64,000 nucleotides of DNA, taken from Choricystis sp. odSpoLacu1. Its lineage: Eukaryota; Chlorophyta; Trebouxiophyceae. The notes beneath the pieces are model-generated. The model had not been told where the DNA came from and did not search any database. It saw only the letters and a program-made list of their open reading frames with translations. How positions within the stretch are numbered: position 1 is the first letter of the stretch; every line of letters starts with the position of its first letter. The DNA lies in NCBI GenBank assembly GCA_958009055.1, contig OY253658.1, positions 717,102-781,101 on the forward strand. The letters are read 5' to 3'. This document shows positions 10,512 through 19,310 of the stretch, piece after piece. The translations under genes were made by a program, and so were the position numbers.

Positions 10512-11021
10512 TCACGCTTCCCGCGCCTCCCGCGCCGCCACACCAGCCGCTAACCCGGCAGCCGCCGCGCTCAACTCGTCGTACAGGGTGTGGCCGTCCT
10601 CTCCACCGCTGCCCGCGTCGCGCGGGCGGGGGTGGTGGCGGGGGCGCCTATGGTGATGAGCCGGGGGGCGCGGCTTGCGCCACGCGTCGCGCCAGTGGCG
10701 GGGCGGGGCCAGTCCTTCCAGGCGTCGGGAGGCGGACGGTGGTGGTGGAGGAGGCGACACCGCCGCCACGTGCCGCGACGCGGCTAGCTCGGCGGCAGCC
10801 TTGCGAGCTGATCGCAGGTGGTCCTCCGTCGTCGCGCGCGCCGCCTCCAGAGAGGCTTCAGCAGCTGCAGCGGCCGCTTCCCGGGCCGCTGCCGCCGCTT
10901 CCCGGGCCGCCACCGCGGCCTCGCGGTCGGCGACTGCCGCCTCTCGAGCCCGCAGGTCGGCCAGGCGGGCGTCGACGGAGGCGGCCAGCGCGTGGGCTAG
11001 AGAGGTGGGGGAGGCGTCCAT
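10512..11021 (-). CDS. Hypothetical coiled-coil protein
   Basis: This 169-aa single-exon ORF starts MDASPTSLAHALAASVDARL. The N-terminal half (about residues 15-85) is a strongly helical, heptad-like array with repeated units of the type REAAVADREAAVAARE. The C-terminal half is Pro/His/Arg-rich (HHHRRPRHH) and ends in an Ala-rich helix. I see no known domain. It runs divergently from the rhodanese-like gene, with 163 bases between start codons and a probable shared promoter. A minus-strand TGTAA lies about 46 bases past the stop. Ala-rich coding in GC-rich DNA can arise by chance, so the regular repeat is the main support. Confidence 0.5.
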   Translation of the reverse strand: MDASPTSLAHALAASVDARLADLRAREAAVADREAAVAAREAAAAAREAAAAAAEASLEAARATTEDHLRSARKAAAELAASRHVAAVSPPPPPPSASRRLEGLAPPRHWRDAWRKPRPPAHHHRRPRHHPRPRDAGSGGEDGHTLYDELSAAAAGLAAGVAAREAREA

Positions 11022-11184
11022 GTAGGACGGGAGGTGCAGCGTCTGCTGCTGCGCGGCCCCCCGCGCGGGGAGAAGACGGCGGCCCCCGCACGGAATGTGA
11101 AAACGAAAACGACGAAAACTGAAAAACCCGAACGACCGACTCTATCCTCCCTCAATTCCGTTTCCGCCCCGCCATCCCCGCACT

Positions 11185-11889
11185 ATGAAGCTCGCCCCTC
11201 CCACACACCGCGCCCCAGTCGCGGCGGCTGTTGGCGTGAAGCTGCGCTGCACCCCGGCGCCAGCCCCCCGCCTCCCCCCGCCGCGCCGCACACCGACCCG
11301 CCGCCTCTCCCCGCCGCGCGCGACTCCCGCCCCATCCGCCCGCGCCATGCCGTCCTGGGATGCTGTGTATGCGTTCCTGGCTTCTGAACAGTTCGCTTCC
11401 ACACCCGCCGCCGACGCGGTGGCCCTGGTGGCCGAGGGGAAAGCTGTCTTGGTGGACGTTCGCCCGGCCGACCGCGCGGACAAGTGCACGGCGGTTGGTG
11501 CCATCTCCGTGCCTCTGTATGATAAACCCGATTTTTCCAAGCCGTCGTTCGGCATGCTGCTGAAAACGGCCCTGCTGGCGGCCAACGGGGTCGCCCCCAT
11601 CGAGCTGCGGGCGTCGTTTGCCGACGACGTCGCGGCCGCCGTCCCTGCCGACAAAATAGCCTTCCTGTTAGACGAGACGGGCGGCTCCCTGCAGCCTACG
11701 GTGACCTTCCCCATCGGCAAAGCCAGCCGCAGCCTGCAAGCTGCCTATAAACTGCTGGAAGCGGGGTGGGACGCGCGGCGCGTGGGGCACGTCGAGGGCG
11801 GTTTGGCGCTGTACGTGGCGGAAGGACTGCCCACGACTGCACCGTTCGACGGCAAGGATGTGGGGCGGACGCCGGCTGGGGTGCGCTGA
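11185..11889 (+). CDS. Rhodanese-like domain protein, probably plastid
   Basis: This 234-aa single-exon gene has about 55 N-terminal residues rich in Pro, Arg, Thr and Ala with no acids, typical of a plastid transit peptide. A rhodanese-type fold follows: AVLVDVRPADRAD, GAISVPLYDKPDF, then a long insertion, KIAFLLDETGG and GHVEGGLALYVAEGLP. The loop that carries the catalytic cysteine in active sulfurtransferases reads VTFPIGKASRSLQ here and has no Cys. The domain is therefore probably non-catalytic, as in several plant plastid STR proteins that act as scaffolds or sensors. It shares an intergenic region with the divergent coiled-coil gene upstream. Confidence 0.75.
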   Translation: MKLAPPTHRAPVAAAVGVKLRCTPAPAPRLPPPRRTPTRRLSPPRATPAPSARAMPSWDAVYAFLASEQFASTPAADAVALVAEGKAVLVDVRPADRADKCTAVGAISVPLYDKPDFSKPSFGMLLKTALLAANGVAPIELRASFADDVAAAVPADKIAFLLDETGGSLQPTVTFPIGKASRSLQAAYKLLEAGWDARRVGHVEGGLALYVAEGLPTTAPFDGKDVGRTPAGVR

Positions 11890-12092
11890 TGAATCAGCGC
11901 ACCCGAGAAAGGTCCATTGACCTGGTGTGTGTGTATGTGTGTGTGTGTGTGTAGAGCGCGTGGTTTTTTTAGGTGTGTAGTCCGCCCGCGCCGCAGAGAG
12001 ACCGACGTCGAGTCGAGGCCAAGAGAGAACAGAGAGGACGTCACTCCCTCTCGTCCCATTCTTTTGCTTCTCCAAAAAACCCTCGCCGTTGC

Positions 12093-13649
12093 ATGCTATT
12101 CCTCGCCTCCCTCCCCCCCAAGCGAAGCGGGCTCACCCGCTGGCTCAGCTCCAGCGGCAGCAGTCGCTCCAACTCGCTGGACTCGCCCCTGTCGCGCGAT
12201 TCCTTCTTCAACGCAGAGTCCGACGACGACACGCAAACCGTCGACCTCCCGGACGGCGCGTGGCTGGTGGCCACCCCAAAGTCGCCTGCTGGAGCTCCGG
12301 GTTTGGTGAGATTGGGGGGAATGCAGGGGCGGGGGGGGCGGGGGGGGTCGTGGGCCGTGGCGCGCCACACGGGCTCGGAAGGGGCCGCTTTGCCTTCTGC
12401 CCCGCCTCGGCACGGGGGAGCGGCTGACGGAGGGGCCACGCTGCCGCCAGGGTGCACGTGCACAGCTCTTGTTGCCCGTGGGGGCGTGTTCGAGGCAGCG
12501 CGGCGGGCGGGGGGGGGGGGATGCCTCCGCTCTTGCTCGGAATGCCGTGCGCCCTCTTTTCGCTCGTCGCCTCCTGCCCCTCTTTGACCCACCCTCGTGC
12601 GACGTCACGCACACACACACCACACACACACACACAACACACACACACACAACACACACACACAACACACACACACACAACACACACAACACACAACACA
12701 CACACACAACACACACACACACAACACACACACACAACACACACACACAACACACACACACAACACACACACACACAACACACACACACAACACACACAC
12801 ACAACACACACACACACAACACACACACACAACACACACACACAACACACACACACACAACACACACACACAACACACACACACAACACACACACACACA
12901 ACACACACACACAACACACACACACAACACACACACACACAACACACACACACAACACACAACAGCTCCTCCCCCCCACCCCCCTCATCCACGCCACCGG
13001 CGCCGCCTTCGCCGTCCTGACCGGCCGCCTGTCCAACCTGGGTGATTTGCTCGAACGCGCGTCCACCCCCCCCGAAGATGGCACAACCGCGCTGCCCATC
13101 TCTTGGGCCGGGTGGAACGAAGCGGCTGTCACGGGGCGGGCGACGTCCCTGGCCGCCGAAGTCCTGCTCCACTGCGTCGCCCGCACCAAGCCCGACGAAC
13201 TCGTCGCCCTGCTCGCCGAACTCCAAGGCCCCCACGCGTTTGTCGTGTACGACGGCGCGCGCCGCGTCGCGCTCGCCGCCCGCTCCGCCTGCGGCACGTG
13301 CCCCCTGTGGATGGCGGAAGCGTTTGACGGCGGCGTCGGCTTCACCGACGACCCCGCCGACGCGGCCGCTGCCGGGTGGCGGGGCGGCCCCTGGCGCGAG
13401 CTGCCGCCCGGGTTCTACGTGGGCGGCCGCCCCGAGCCGCGCGCGCGCCAGTATGCGCTGACGCCGGCCGAGCTGACGCTGCGGGAGAAGCGGGCGCGCG
13501 ACGCAGATCGCAGCAGTGGCGTGCTGCTGCGGTCGGGCAGCGCGCTGTCTGGGGAGGGCGTCGTGCATGCGCCGTCGTCGCGGTCGGCGCTGGCGGCCAA
13601 GCTGGCCTCGTTTGGGCGCAAGGGCGACCGGGTGGCGACCAGCCTTTGA
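12093..13649 (+). CDS. DUF3700/TSJT1-like class-II glutamine amidotransferase-fold protein
   Basis: Exon 1 is 12093-12305, ending in a GTGAGA donor, and exon 2 is 12966-13649; the join is phase 0 and gives 298 aa. Exon 1 encodes a Ser-rich leader (LSSSGSSRSNSLDSPLSRD). Exon 2 encodes a domain resembling the stem-specific TSJT1/DUF3700 group: AAFAVLTGRLSNLGDLL, then AAEVLLHCVA, then LQGPHAFVVYDGARRVALAA and GVGFTDDP. These correspond to the N-terminal nucleophile fold of asparagine synthetase. No N-terminal catalytic Cys is evident, so glutaminase activity is doubtful. The 660-base intron is mostly a (CA)nAC minisatellite. The basic, Ser-rich C-terminus is probably disordered. Confidence 0.7.
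12608..12962. repeat. CA-rich minisatellite inside an intron
   Basis: About 355 bases are made only of A and C. Blocks of (CA)4-5 are interrupted at regular 12-16 base intervals by an extra A, giving CAACAC junctions. The array lies in the single intron of the DUF3700-like gene, and its last bases form the CAG acceptor. All long ORFs across it (Cys-Val or His-Thr repeats) are artefacts of the repeat. Confidence 0.95.
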
Positions 13650-13934
13650 TCTGGGCGCACAGAATGACACACACAACACAAAGACATTTTTCGTTTTCGC
13701 ACTGGCAGCGCAGTTTTTTGACGGCACCCTCTTTTTTCCGTTTGCGCGCCTCCGCACCTTGTACCCCTATTTTTTCCAGACGATGCCCCCTTGTGTTTCT
13801 TGTTCTTGTTCTACCACTTGTCACACAAAAAGTTCCAACACACACCCTTGTCCCATGAATCGGCGTTGCTGGTGGTGGGCCGCAGTCAAAAAAACACAAA
13901 CAAAGCAAAACCCCCTTCCCTCTCTTCTCCTATC

Positions 13935-15224
13935 CTAAACCGACGTCACCCCGCCCCGCCTCGCCCGCGCCTCGCGCACCGACCCCACCAGCGTCACGGG
14001 AAAGTCGCCAAACACGGCGTCTACGCCGTCGATGGCGAGGACTGCGGAAGCCTCTGCGGACGGTGTGGTGAACGGGGGCCTGACGGTTTCGTCTTTGAGC
14101 GTGTACGGGTGCAAAGCGAGGCCCGCCGCGCGCGCGGCCGCCGGCAGGGTGACCCCACGAGTGGGGCCGGGCAGCACATCGTCAATCGATGGGCCAACCG
14201 CGGCGGCGTAGGTGGCGATGGTGCGCAGGCCAGCGGGAGACATGACGTCTCCAAACACGCGCAGCGTGGACGCGCCCGGCACAGGCGCGCCCGGCCGGTC
14301 CAGCAACTGGACGAGAGGAGGCAGCGTGGCGTTGGCCACCGCGTGCGCCGCGGCCAACGCCTCCGGCTCAAAGCACTGCAGAAACACGGGCGCAGCAGAC
14401 CACGCGCGCGACCCCACTTGTGCGCCGTCGCCGCCGTAGCCGCCCGCCGCCAGGGCGGTCGCCACGCGCAGCACCATGTCGGCCGGGCTGGCCACACAGT
14501 GCGTCAGGGTGGCCGCGTGCCAGGTGGGGTGCTTGGCTTCGACGTGGACGCCGACGCGGGCGGTGCGGGCGATCGCCAAAAACTCGTCGAGCGTGGGAAC
14601 TTGCCACACACCGTCAGCACCGTGCGGTCTGTCGACCCGTCTCTGACGCGTGCGAAGCCGCCGCACCTGGTCCAGCGTCACGTCGGCCGCGTGCACGCCC
14701 GAGCTGACCACACCGTCGATCGTGTGCGTGCGCGCAGCTGACGGCAGCACGGCCGCCGCGTCGGTCGTGGGGTCCAGAGCGGCGTCGTGGCGGCAGATGG
14801 GTTCACAGTCGTGGGTGAGGATGACGTCGCACTCGATGAAGTCGGCGCCCTGGATGAGGGGGGGAAACAGGAGGGTGTGTCAGCAGGGGGAAGCGGCGAG
14901 GGCACCAGGGGTCGCAGGCCAAACATGGGCGTGCTCGAGGGCGGTCAACTCAACCGCCCGCCGCGCACGCCTTTCCTTCCGGTCTCCCGCATTCCGGCCG
15001 CCACGCACACACCCAACACTCACCGCGTTAGTGGCCGCCACGTACGCGCCCACAGAGTGCTCAGGTAGCACCCCACTGGCGCCGCGGTGCGCGAGCGCCC
15101 AGGGTGCAGGGGGGAAGCCATTGGCCGGCGGTTGGCGCGACCCGACCAGCGCGACAGCGTCCTCGCGCGTCAGTGCGATCACACTGATCGCCAGCAGGGT
15201 GACGAGCGTGCGGATGCGCAGCAT
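13935..15224 (-). CDS. Glycerophosphodiester phosphodiesterase, secreted/vacuolar type
   Basis: The enzyme hydrolyses glycerophosphodiesters to glycerol-3-phosphate and an alcohol, a route for phosphate salvage and lipid turnover. Exon 1 is 15024-15224 (67 codons), intron 14850-15023, exon 2 13935-14849, joined in phase 0. The first about 20 residues (MLRIRTLVTLLAISVIALTR) form a signal peptide. The GDPD core follows: AHRGASGVLPEHS (catalytic His and Arg), then across the splice junction GADFIECDVILTHD (metal-binding Glu and Asp) and CRHDAALDPTT. Later conserved points are VGVHVEAK, VFLQCFEPEAL and, near the end, GVDAVFGDFPV. Length (about 371 aa) fits the family. Both splice sites are consensus. 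Confidence 0.9.
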
Positions 15225-15480
15225 TTGGGGCAGGGGGAGCAGCGCCTGAAAATGTTCTCTTTTGGGAAACGCGAGCCGGTGAAACAAAGCCACCGGTGAA
15301 CGGGGCCAACGGCTGGATCAAACTAGGCGTCTTGATCAGAATCCATGGTGTGGCGTTTGAGGAGGAGGCGGGAGGGGCGCGGCGCGCGAGTAGGCGTGCG
15401 AGACGAGACTAGGGAAAGAGTGGCGCGAAGCACATCTGCTCGCTCCTTTGTTTTAACCCTCTCTCCCTCTCTGCCCCTCT

Positions 15481-17043
15481 CTACCCCAACCCGTCCACCA
15501 CCACCGCCGGCCACGCCCCCACCACCACCTCCTTGACCGCGGCCGGCACAGCCACGCCTCGGGCCACCAACGCCGCCCCCAAGGCAGCCGCCGCCGCCGC
15601 CGCGCGCGGGCGCCGCACGCCCGCGTCACTCAGACTCGCGACAACTTCGGCCACTGCAGGCACACCCTCCCCCCCCACCGCCAGCGCGGCCGCCGCCACC
15701 GCCAGGTCGTCCCCCACGGGCGGCGGCGCCCGCAGCAGGGCCCGCCACGCGGCGGCCGCCAGGGCGGGGGCGGTGCGCCCGTTGGAGCGGGAGGCAAAAA
15801 ATGTGACGCGCGCGCCCGAGGGGGCGCGCCCCGCCACCGCGTCCGCCGCGGACCGAGCGTCCAAGGTAAGAGTGTAGGCACGCCCGGTGCGCGTGTCCAG
15901 CAGGGTGGTGCCAGTGAGGAGCCAGCGGGGCGGGCGAGAGGGGCGGCGCGGTGGGGCGGCCGCGCCAGACGAGCGGCGGCGCGCGCGCAGGCGCGGGGAC
16001 GGAGGGTCGGCGCCATCCTCGTTGGCGCCACCATCACCATCGTCACCATCGACCTGGCCGCCACACCCCCACTCGGGCGGCAGGCCCCCCACCGCGACGC
16101 GCGCGCAGCGCAGGCCGCCGCTCGGTCCACCTGGCGCGTCTGCCACCACCGCGTCCGCGTGCCCTGGGTCCAGCCGAAGCAGCAGGCCGTCGATGATGGT
16201 GAAGAGAGGAGGCTGTGCGTGCACGGCCTGCTGTGGGGGCGGTGGCAGCACCCCCACGCGCGTGGGGGTGCCGCTGGCCGCGCGCGGCAGCACGTACACC
16301 CCCGCCGCCTCACCCGCCCGGGACGGGGCCAGGATGGCAGCCACGCCGCCGCAGAAAGGGAGCAACGCTGTTGAGGCGGGAAGGCCGCCTCCACTCAGCT
16401 CGACGGGGGCAAACGGGGCGCCGCGCGCAGCGGCTGATGATGGTGATGCGCCGCTGTCTTCGTCACCACCACTCTCCACCCTCACAGGCGTCACCCACCC
16501 ATCAGCATCGCCCAGCAGCAGGGCGCCATCGTCTGGGGTGGAGGTCCACCACGCGGCACGGTGGGCGGGGGCACGGCCCGCCCGGGAGGCGCCGCCACCG
16601 CCCGGCCGCACGGAGAACGCGTGGACACCATCCCGCGCGATCAACACCAGCACGCGCGCCCCGCACCACACCACGCCCAGCGTGTCGCCCGCGCCGGGAG
16701 GGGGCGCCAGCACCGCCGTCGTGGCGCCGGCGGGGGACGCCACCAGTTGGACGGAGGCGCCGCGCAGCAGGGCGGCGTGAGAGGCGTCAGGTGACAGCGC
16801 GGCCGCGCGAGGGGGCGCGCCCGCGCCGCCATCGATCAGCGTGGGTGGTGTGAGGCCGGCGCCGCGAGCCAGACCATGCACCTCCATGCGCGACCCCCGG
16901 CACACGAGGACGGCGTCCCCCGCCGGGGTGAGGGTGACGACGGTCGCGCCGTCATCGACGGTCGGGCGCGCGCCCGCGTCGCGAAGCGAGAGCGCGGGCC
17001 GCGCAGCACGCACGGGCGACGGCGATCTTTTTCTTTGTTCCAT
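15481..17043 (-). CDS. Beta-propeller-like protein, possibly RMC1/Mic1-related
   Basis: This is a 520-aa single-exon protein. Repeated short strands with polar turns (GDAVLVCRGSRMEVHG, SHAALLRGASVQLVA, ARVLVLIARDGVHAFSV, DGALLLGDADGWVTPV, PPLFTIIDGLLLRLD) suggest a WD-like propeller over the first about 330 residues. A basic disordered insert and a helical, Ala/Val-rich C-terminal domain follow. The layout recalls RMC1 (the Mic1-domain subunit of the MON1-CCZ1 Rab7 exchange factor), but I see no diagnostic motif and offer that only as a possibility. Its ATG lies 17 bases after the ENY2 stop on the same strand, so the two may be transcribed together. Confidence 0.55.
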   Translation of the reverse strand: MEQRKRSPSPVRAARPALSLRDAGARPTVDDGATVVTLTPAGDAVLVCRGSRMEVHGLARGAGLTPPTLIDGGAGAPPRAAALSPDASHAALLRGASVQLVASPAGATTAVLAPPPGAGDTLGVVWCGARVLVLIARDGVHAFSVRPGGGGASRAGRAPAHRAAWWTSTPDDGALLLGDADGWVTPVRVESGGDEDSGASPSSAAARGAPFAPVELSGGGLPASTALLPFCGGVAAILAPSRAGEAAGVYVLPRAASGTPTRVGVLPPPPQQAVHAQPPLFTIIDGLLLRLDPGHADAVVADAPGGPSGGLRCARVAVGGLPPEWGCGGQVDGDDGDGGANEDGADPPSPRLRARRRSSGAAAPPRRPSRPPRWLLTGTTLLDTRTGRAYTLTLDARSAADAVAGRAPSGARVTFFASRSNGRTAPALAAAAWRALLRAPPPVGDDLAVAAAALAVGGEGVPAVAEVVASLSDAGVRRPRAAAAAAALGAALVARGVAVPAAVKEVVVGAWPAVVVDGLG

Positions 17044-17060
17044 TGTGTTTTCTGCCTCTT

Positions 17061-17724
17061 CTAGTTCACCAGCAGCCCTCGCAGCGTGTCCAGGAACTGG
17101 GCCTTGACACCGTCGGGCACCGCTTCGCGCGCGCGGTCGGCCAGCGCGGACGCAAGGCGCGGCGCAGTCGCGGGCGCGTCGGCGTCTGCGCGCGCCAGTT
17201 CCGCTGCAGCCAGGGAGGCGACCGCGTCACGCCAGCCGCACTGTTCCAAGCGGTCGGCGAGGAGGCGCTTGATGCTGTGAGGAGGGTGGGGAGGGAGAGA
17301 GGTGAGTGACGGTCCCCTTGACGCAAGAAACGCGTGCTCTCTCACCCCACACAGCATGCTCACTCACCGTTCGCGGTCTCCTGTTTTGACGAGCTGAGAG
17401 AGAGAGAGAGACAGTGGCAAGGGGAGGCGTGTGTGTGAGCCGAGCAAGAGGGCAGGCAGGCATCGATGCGTCCCCTCCGTGTGGTGCGGGGACCGCCCCC
17501 AGCCTGCCGCCACCGTGGGCCGCCACCCAGCGACCGTCGCCACACTGCAATCGTGTGCATGCACGCGTGTGCACGCGGTCGGGAGGCCCGCTTTTCGGCT
17601 GGCCCTCAACACAAACCTTTCTCGCAAACGCGTCGTCGAGCGGCACGCACTGGACGGCCGGCGCTTCCGCGGTGGGCGGGCTGGATGAGGAGGGGCGGGC
17701 GGCGTCGGGGAGCGCGTCCGACAT
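17061..17724 (-). CDS. ENY2: ENY2/SUS1, SAGA and TREX-2 subunit
   Basis: ENY2 is a small helical protein shared by the SAGA H2B-deubiquitinase module and the TREX-2 mRNA-export complex. Three exons are resolved: 17617-17724 (MSDALPDAARP to DDAFARK), a 26-base middle exon 17368-17393 (LVKTGDRE plus two bases), and 17061-17274. Phases join exactly to give 115 aa. The spliced product reads LVKTGDRERIKRLLADRL, then EQCGWRDAVASL, the signature of ENY2, and ends VPDGVKAQFLDTLRGLLVN. The first intron has a GTTTGT donor, less common than the GTGAG used elsewhere here; the other is consensus. The stop is 17 bases from the next CDS. Confidence 0.92.
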
Positions 17725-17916
17725 AAACACAGAGGAGGGGCAGAGGCGGCAGAGAGAGCGAGAGCAGGCAGTTTCTGAGAGTGCTTTTTTTACCGCGAAA
17801 CACAACGCCGACCGTCGGCTCGCTTTTTTCGTGTGCTCCCTTCTCGCCGCCGCACCGCCCCTTTCAACCCTCTGTCTCGCACAACACCCCGCATTCCTCA
17901 CCCGTCACCCTTCTCC

Positions 17917-19115
17917 ATGCGTGGCGCCGTCAATGCGGCTGGCCCGCGGGCCGTGCGTGCCCCACCGCCGCGGTCGCTGGCGGCGGCAGCGGCGCAAAGG
18001 TGAGAGGGGGTGGCACAGCGTGTCGGCCAGCAGCGCCACGCTGGCAGAGGGATTGAGAGATTCTGGAAAGAGATTCGAGGCGGGGAATGCGTGTGGGGAG
18101 GACGTTGGTCGGTGGAAGCGTAGGGAGAAAGAGGCGGCCGTCAACACCCCCCGCTCACGGCACGCTGGCCCCAACCTCCTCCCCTCCCGGCTTGGTGTCT
18201 CCGTTGCGTGCCCGCATAAAACACACCACACTCACTCACATCTCCTCTCCTCATCACTCCCACCGCAGCCGGCCGCCCCGCGCCGCCCGCCCTGCACCGC
18301 GCACCCTCCACCGCCTCACCGCGTCTGCCGCCTCCACCCCGCCCTCCTCCCTCCCCGACGAGTCCGCCTTTGCTATCGACTATGACGCCCTCTCGGACGC
18401 AGTGCGCGAGGTGGCGGACAGGCTGGCCGACAAGCTTTCTGGCACCCCAGTCTACCTAGTGGGCATGATGGGCAGCGGCAAGTCCACCGTCGGCAAGCTC
18501 GTGGGCGCCGCCCTGCGCTACCAATTCTTTGACACGGACGCCCTGGTGGAGGCGGCGGCCGGGGCGCCCGTCGCCGAGTTTTTCGAGGCCGAGGGCGAAG
18601 CCTCTTTCCGCGACGCAGAGACGGCTGTCCTCCAAGCCCTCCTCCCCTACAAATCAGTGGTCGTGGCCACGGGGGGCGGCGCCGTTCTCAAACGCGAAAA
18701 CTGGGGGCTCATGCACCACGCGGTCGTCGTGTGGCTGGATGGGCCCGCATCGTTGCTTGCTGCACGCGCCGCAGCCGACGGCGTCGCATCGCGCCCCCTA
18801 CTCGCAGACGCGGGCGATGCAGGCGCGGCCGCCCGCGTGGAATCCATTCTGGCGGCCCGGCGCGACATGTATGCCCAAGCAGACGTGAGGGTGCCGCTGA
18901 CCGCGACGGTGGAGGGAGGATCGGGCGACGCGGCATCCCCCGCCCTTGTCACGTATCGCCTGTTGACCGCCCTGGACGCCCGCATCGATGCCGATGCCGC
19001 CTCCCGCGAAGAAGAGCGCAGGTTTGAGATACATGGTGTCGGGGATGTATCCACGATGCGGGTGGTGCCCGCGCGGAGTGAGGGGGAGGGCGATGGGGCT
19101 GCGCCGACAGCGTGA
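17917..19115 (+). CDS. SK: Shikimate kinase, plastid
   Basis: The enzyme phosphorylates shikimate at the 3-hydroxyl in plastid aromatic amino-acid synthesis. Exon 1 is 17917-17999 (83 bases) and exon 2 is 18269-19115; the split codon AG|C restores the frame and gives 309 aa. Exon 1 and the start of exon 2 form a basic, Ala/Pro-rich transit peptide of about 60 residues. The kinase has a Walker A motif (GMMGSGKST), the substrate-binding block FFDTDALVE (the Asp of the DTD motif), FRDAE, a glycine-rich site (VVATGGGAVL), and a lid region with SRPLL. It is divergent from ENY2 (192 bases between starts). A canonical AATAAA lies 60 bases past the stop. Confidence 0.92.
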
Positions 19116-19173
19116 AGAGAGAGAGTGTGTTGTGCGCGTGCCGTTGTGCCCGCTGTGTGTGTGACATCATTGA

Positions 19174-19179
19174 AATAAA
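19174..19179 (+). terminator. AATAAA candidate poly(A) signal
   Basis: An AATAAA hexamer lies 59 bases downstream of the shikimate kinase stop in an A/T-richer stretch. Its position suits a poly(A) signal, but it is unproven. Confidence 0.35.
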
Positions 19180-19310
19180 AGCAATCCAAGAATTTTTCAA
19201 ACAAAAGGAGCAACGAGGTGTGGGTGAACACACACAAAAAAAAAAAATCACAAGTGCGCTGAAAACACAGAAAAACACAAAACAAAACACACCCCAGCGC
19301 GCGCGCTCCA

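Noticed and set aside
12608..12962. Possible CRISPR-like array
   Set aside because: Units are simple CA blocks with no unique spacers, and the context is a eukaryotic intron.
12096..13757. Long ORFs on both strands encoding Cys-Val or His-Thr repeats (about 250-550 aa)
   Set aside because: They arise from the CA minisatellite, which is open in several frames; no transcript logic or conserved domain supports them.
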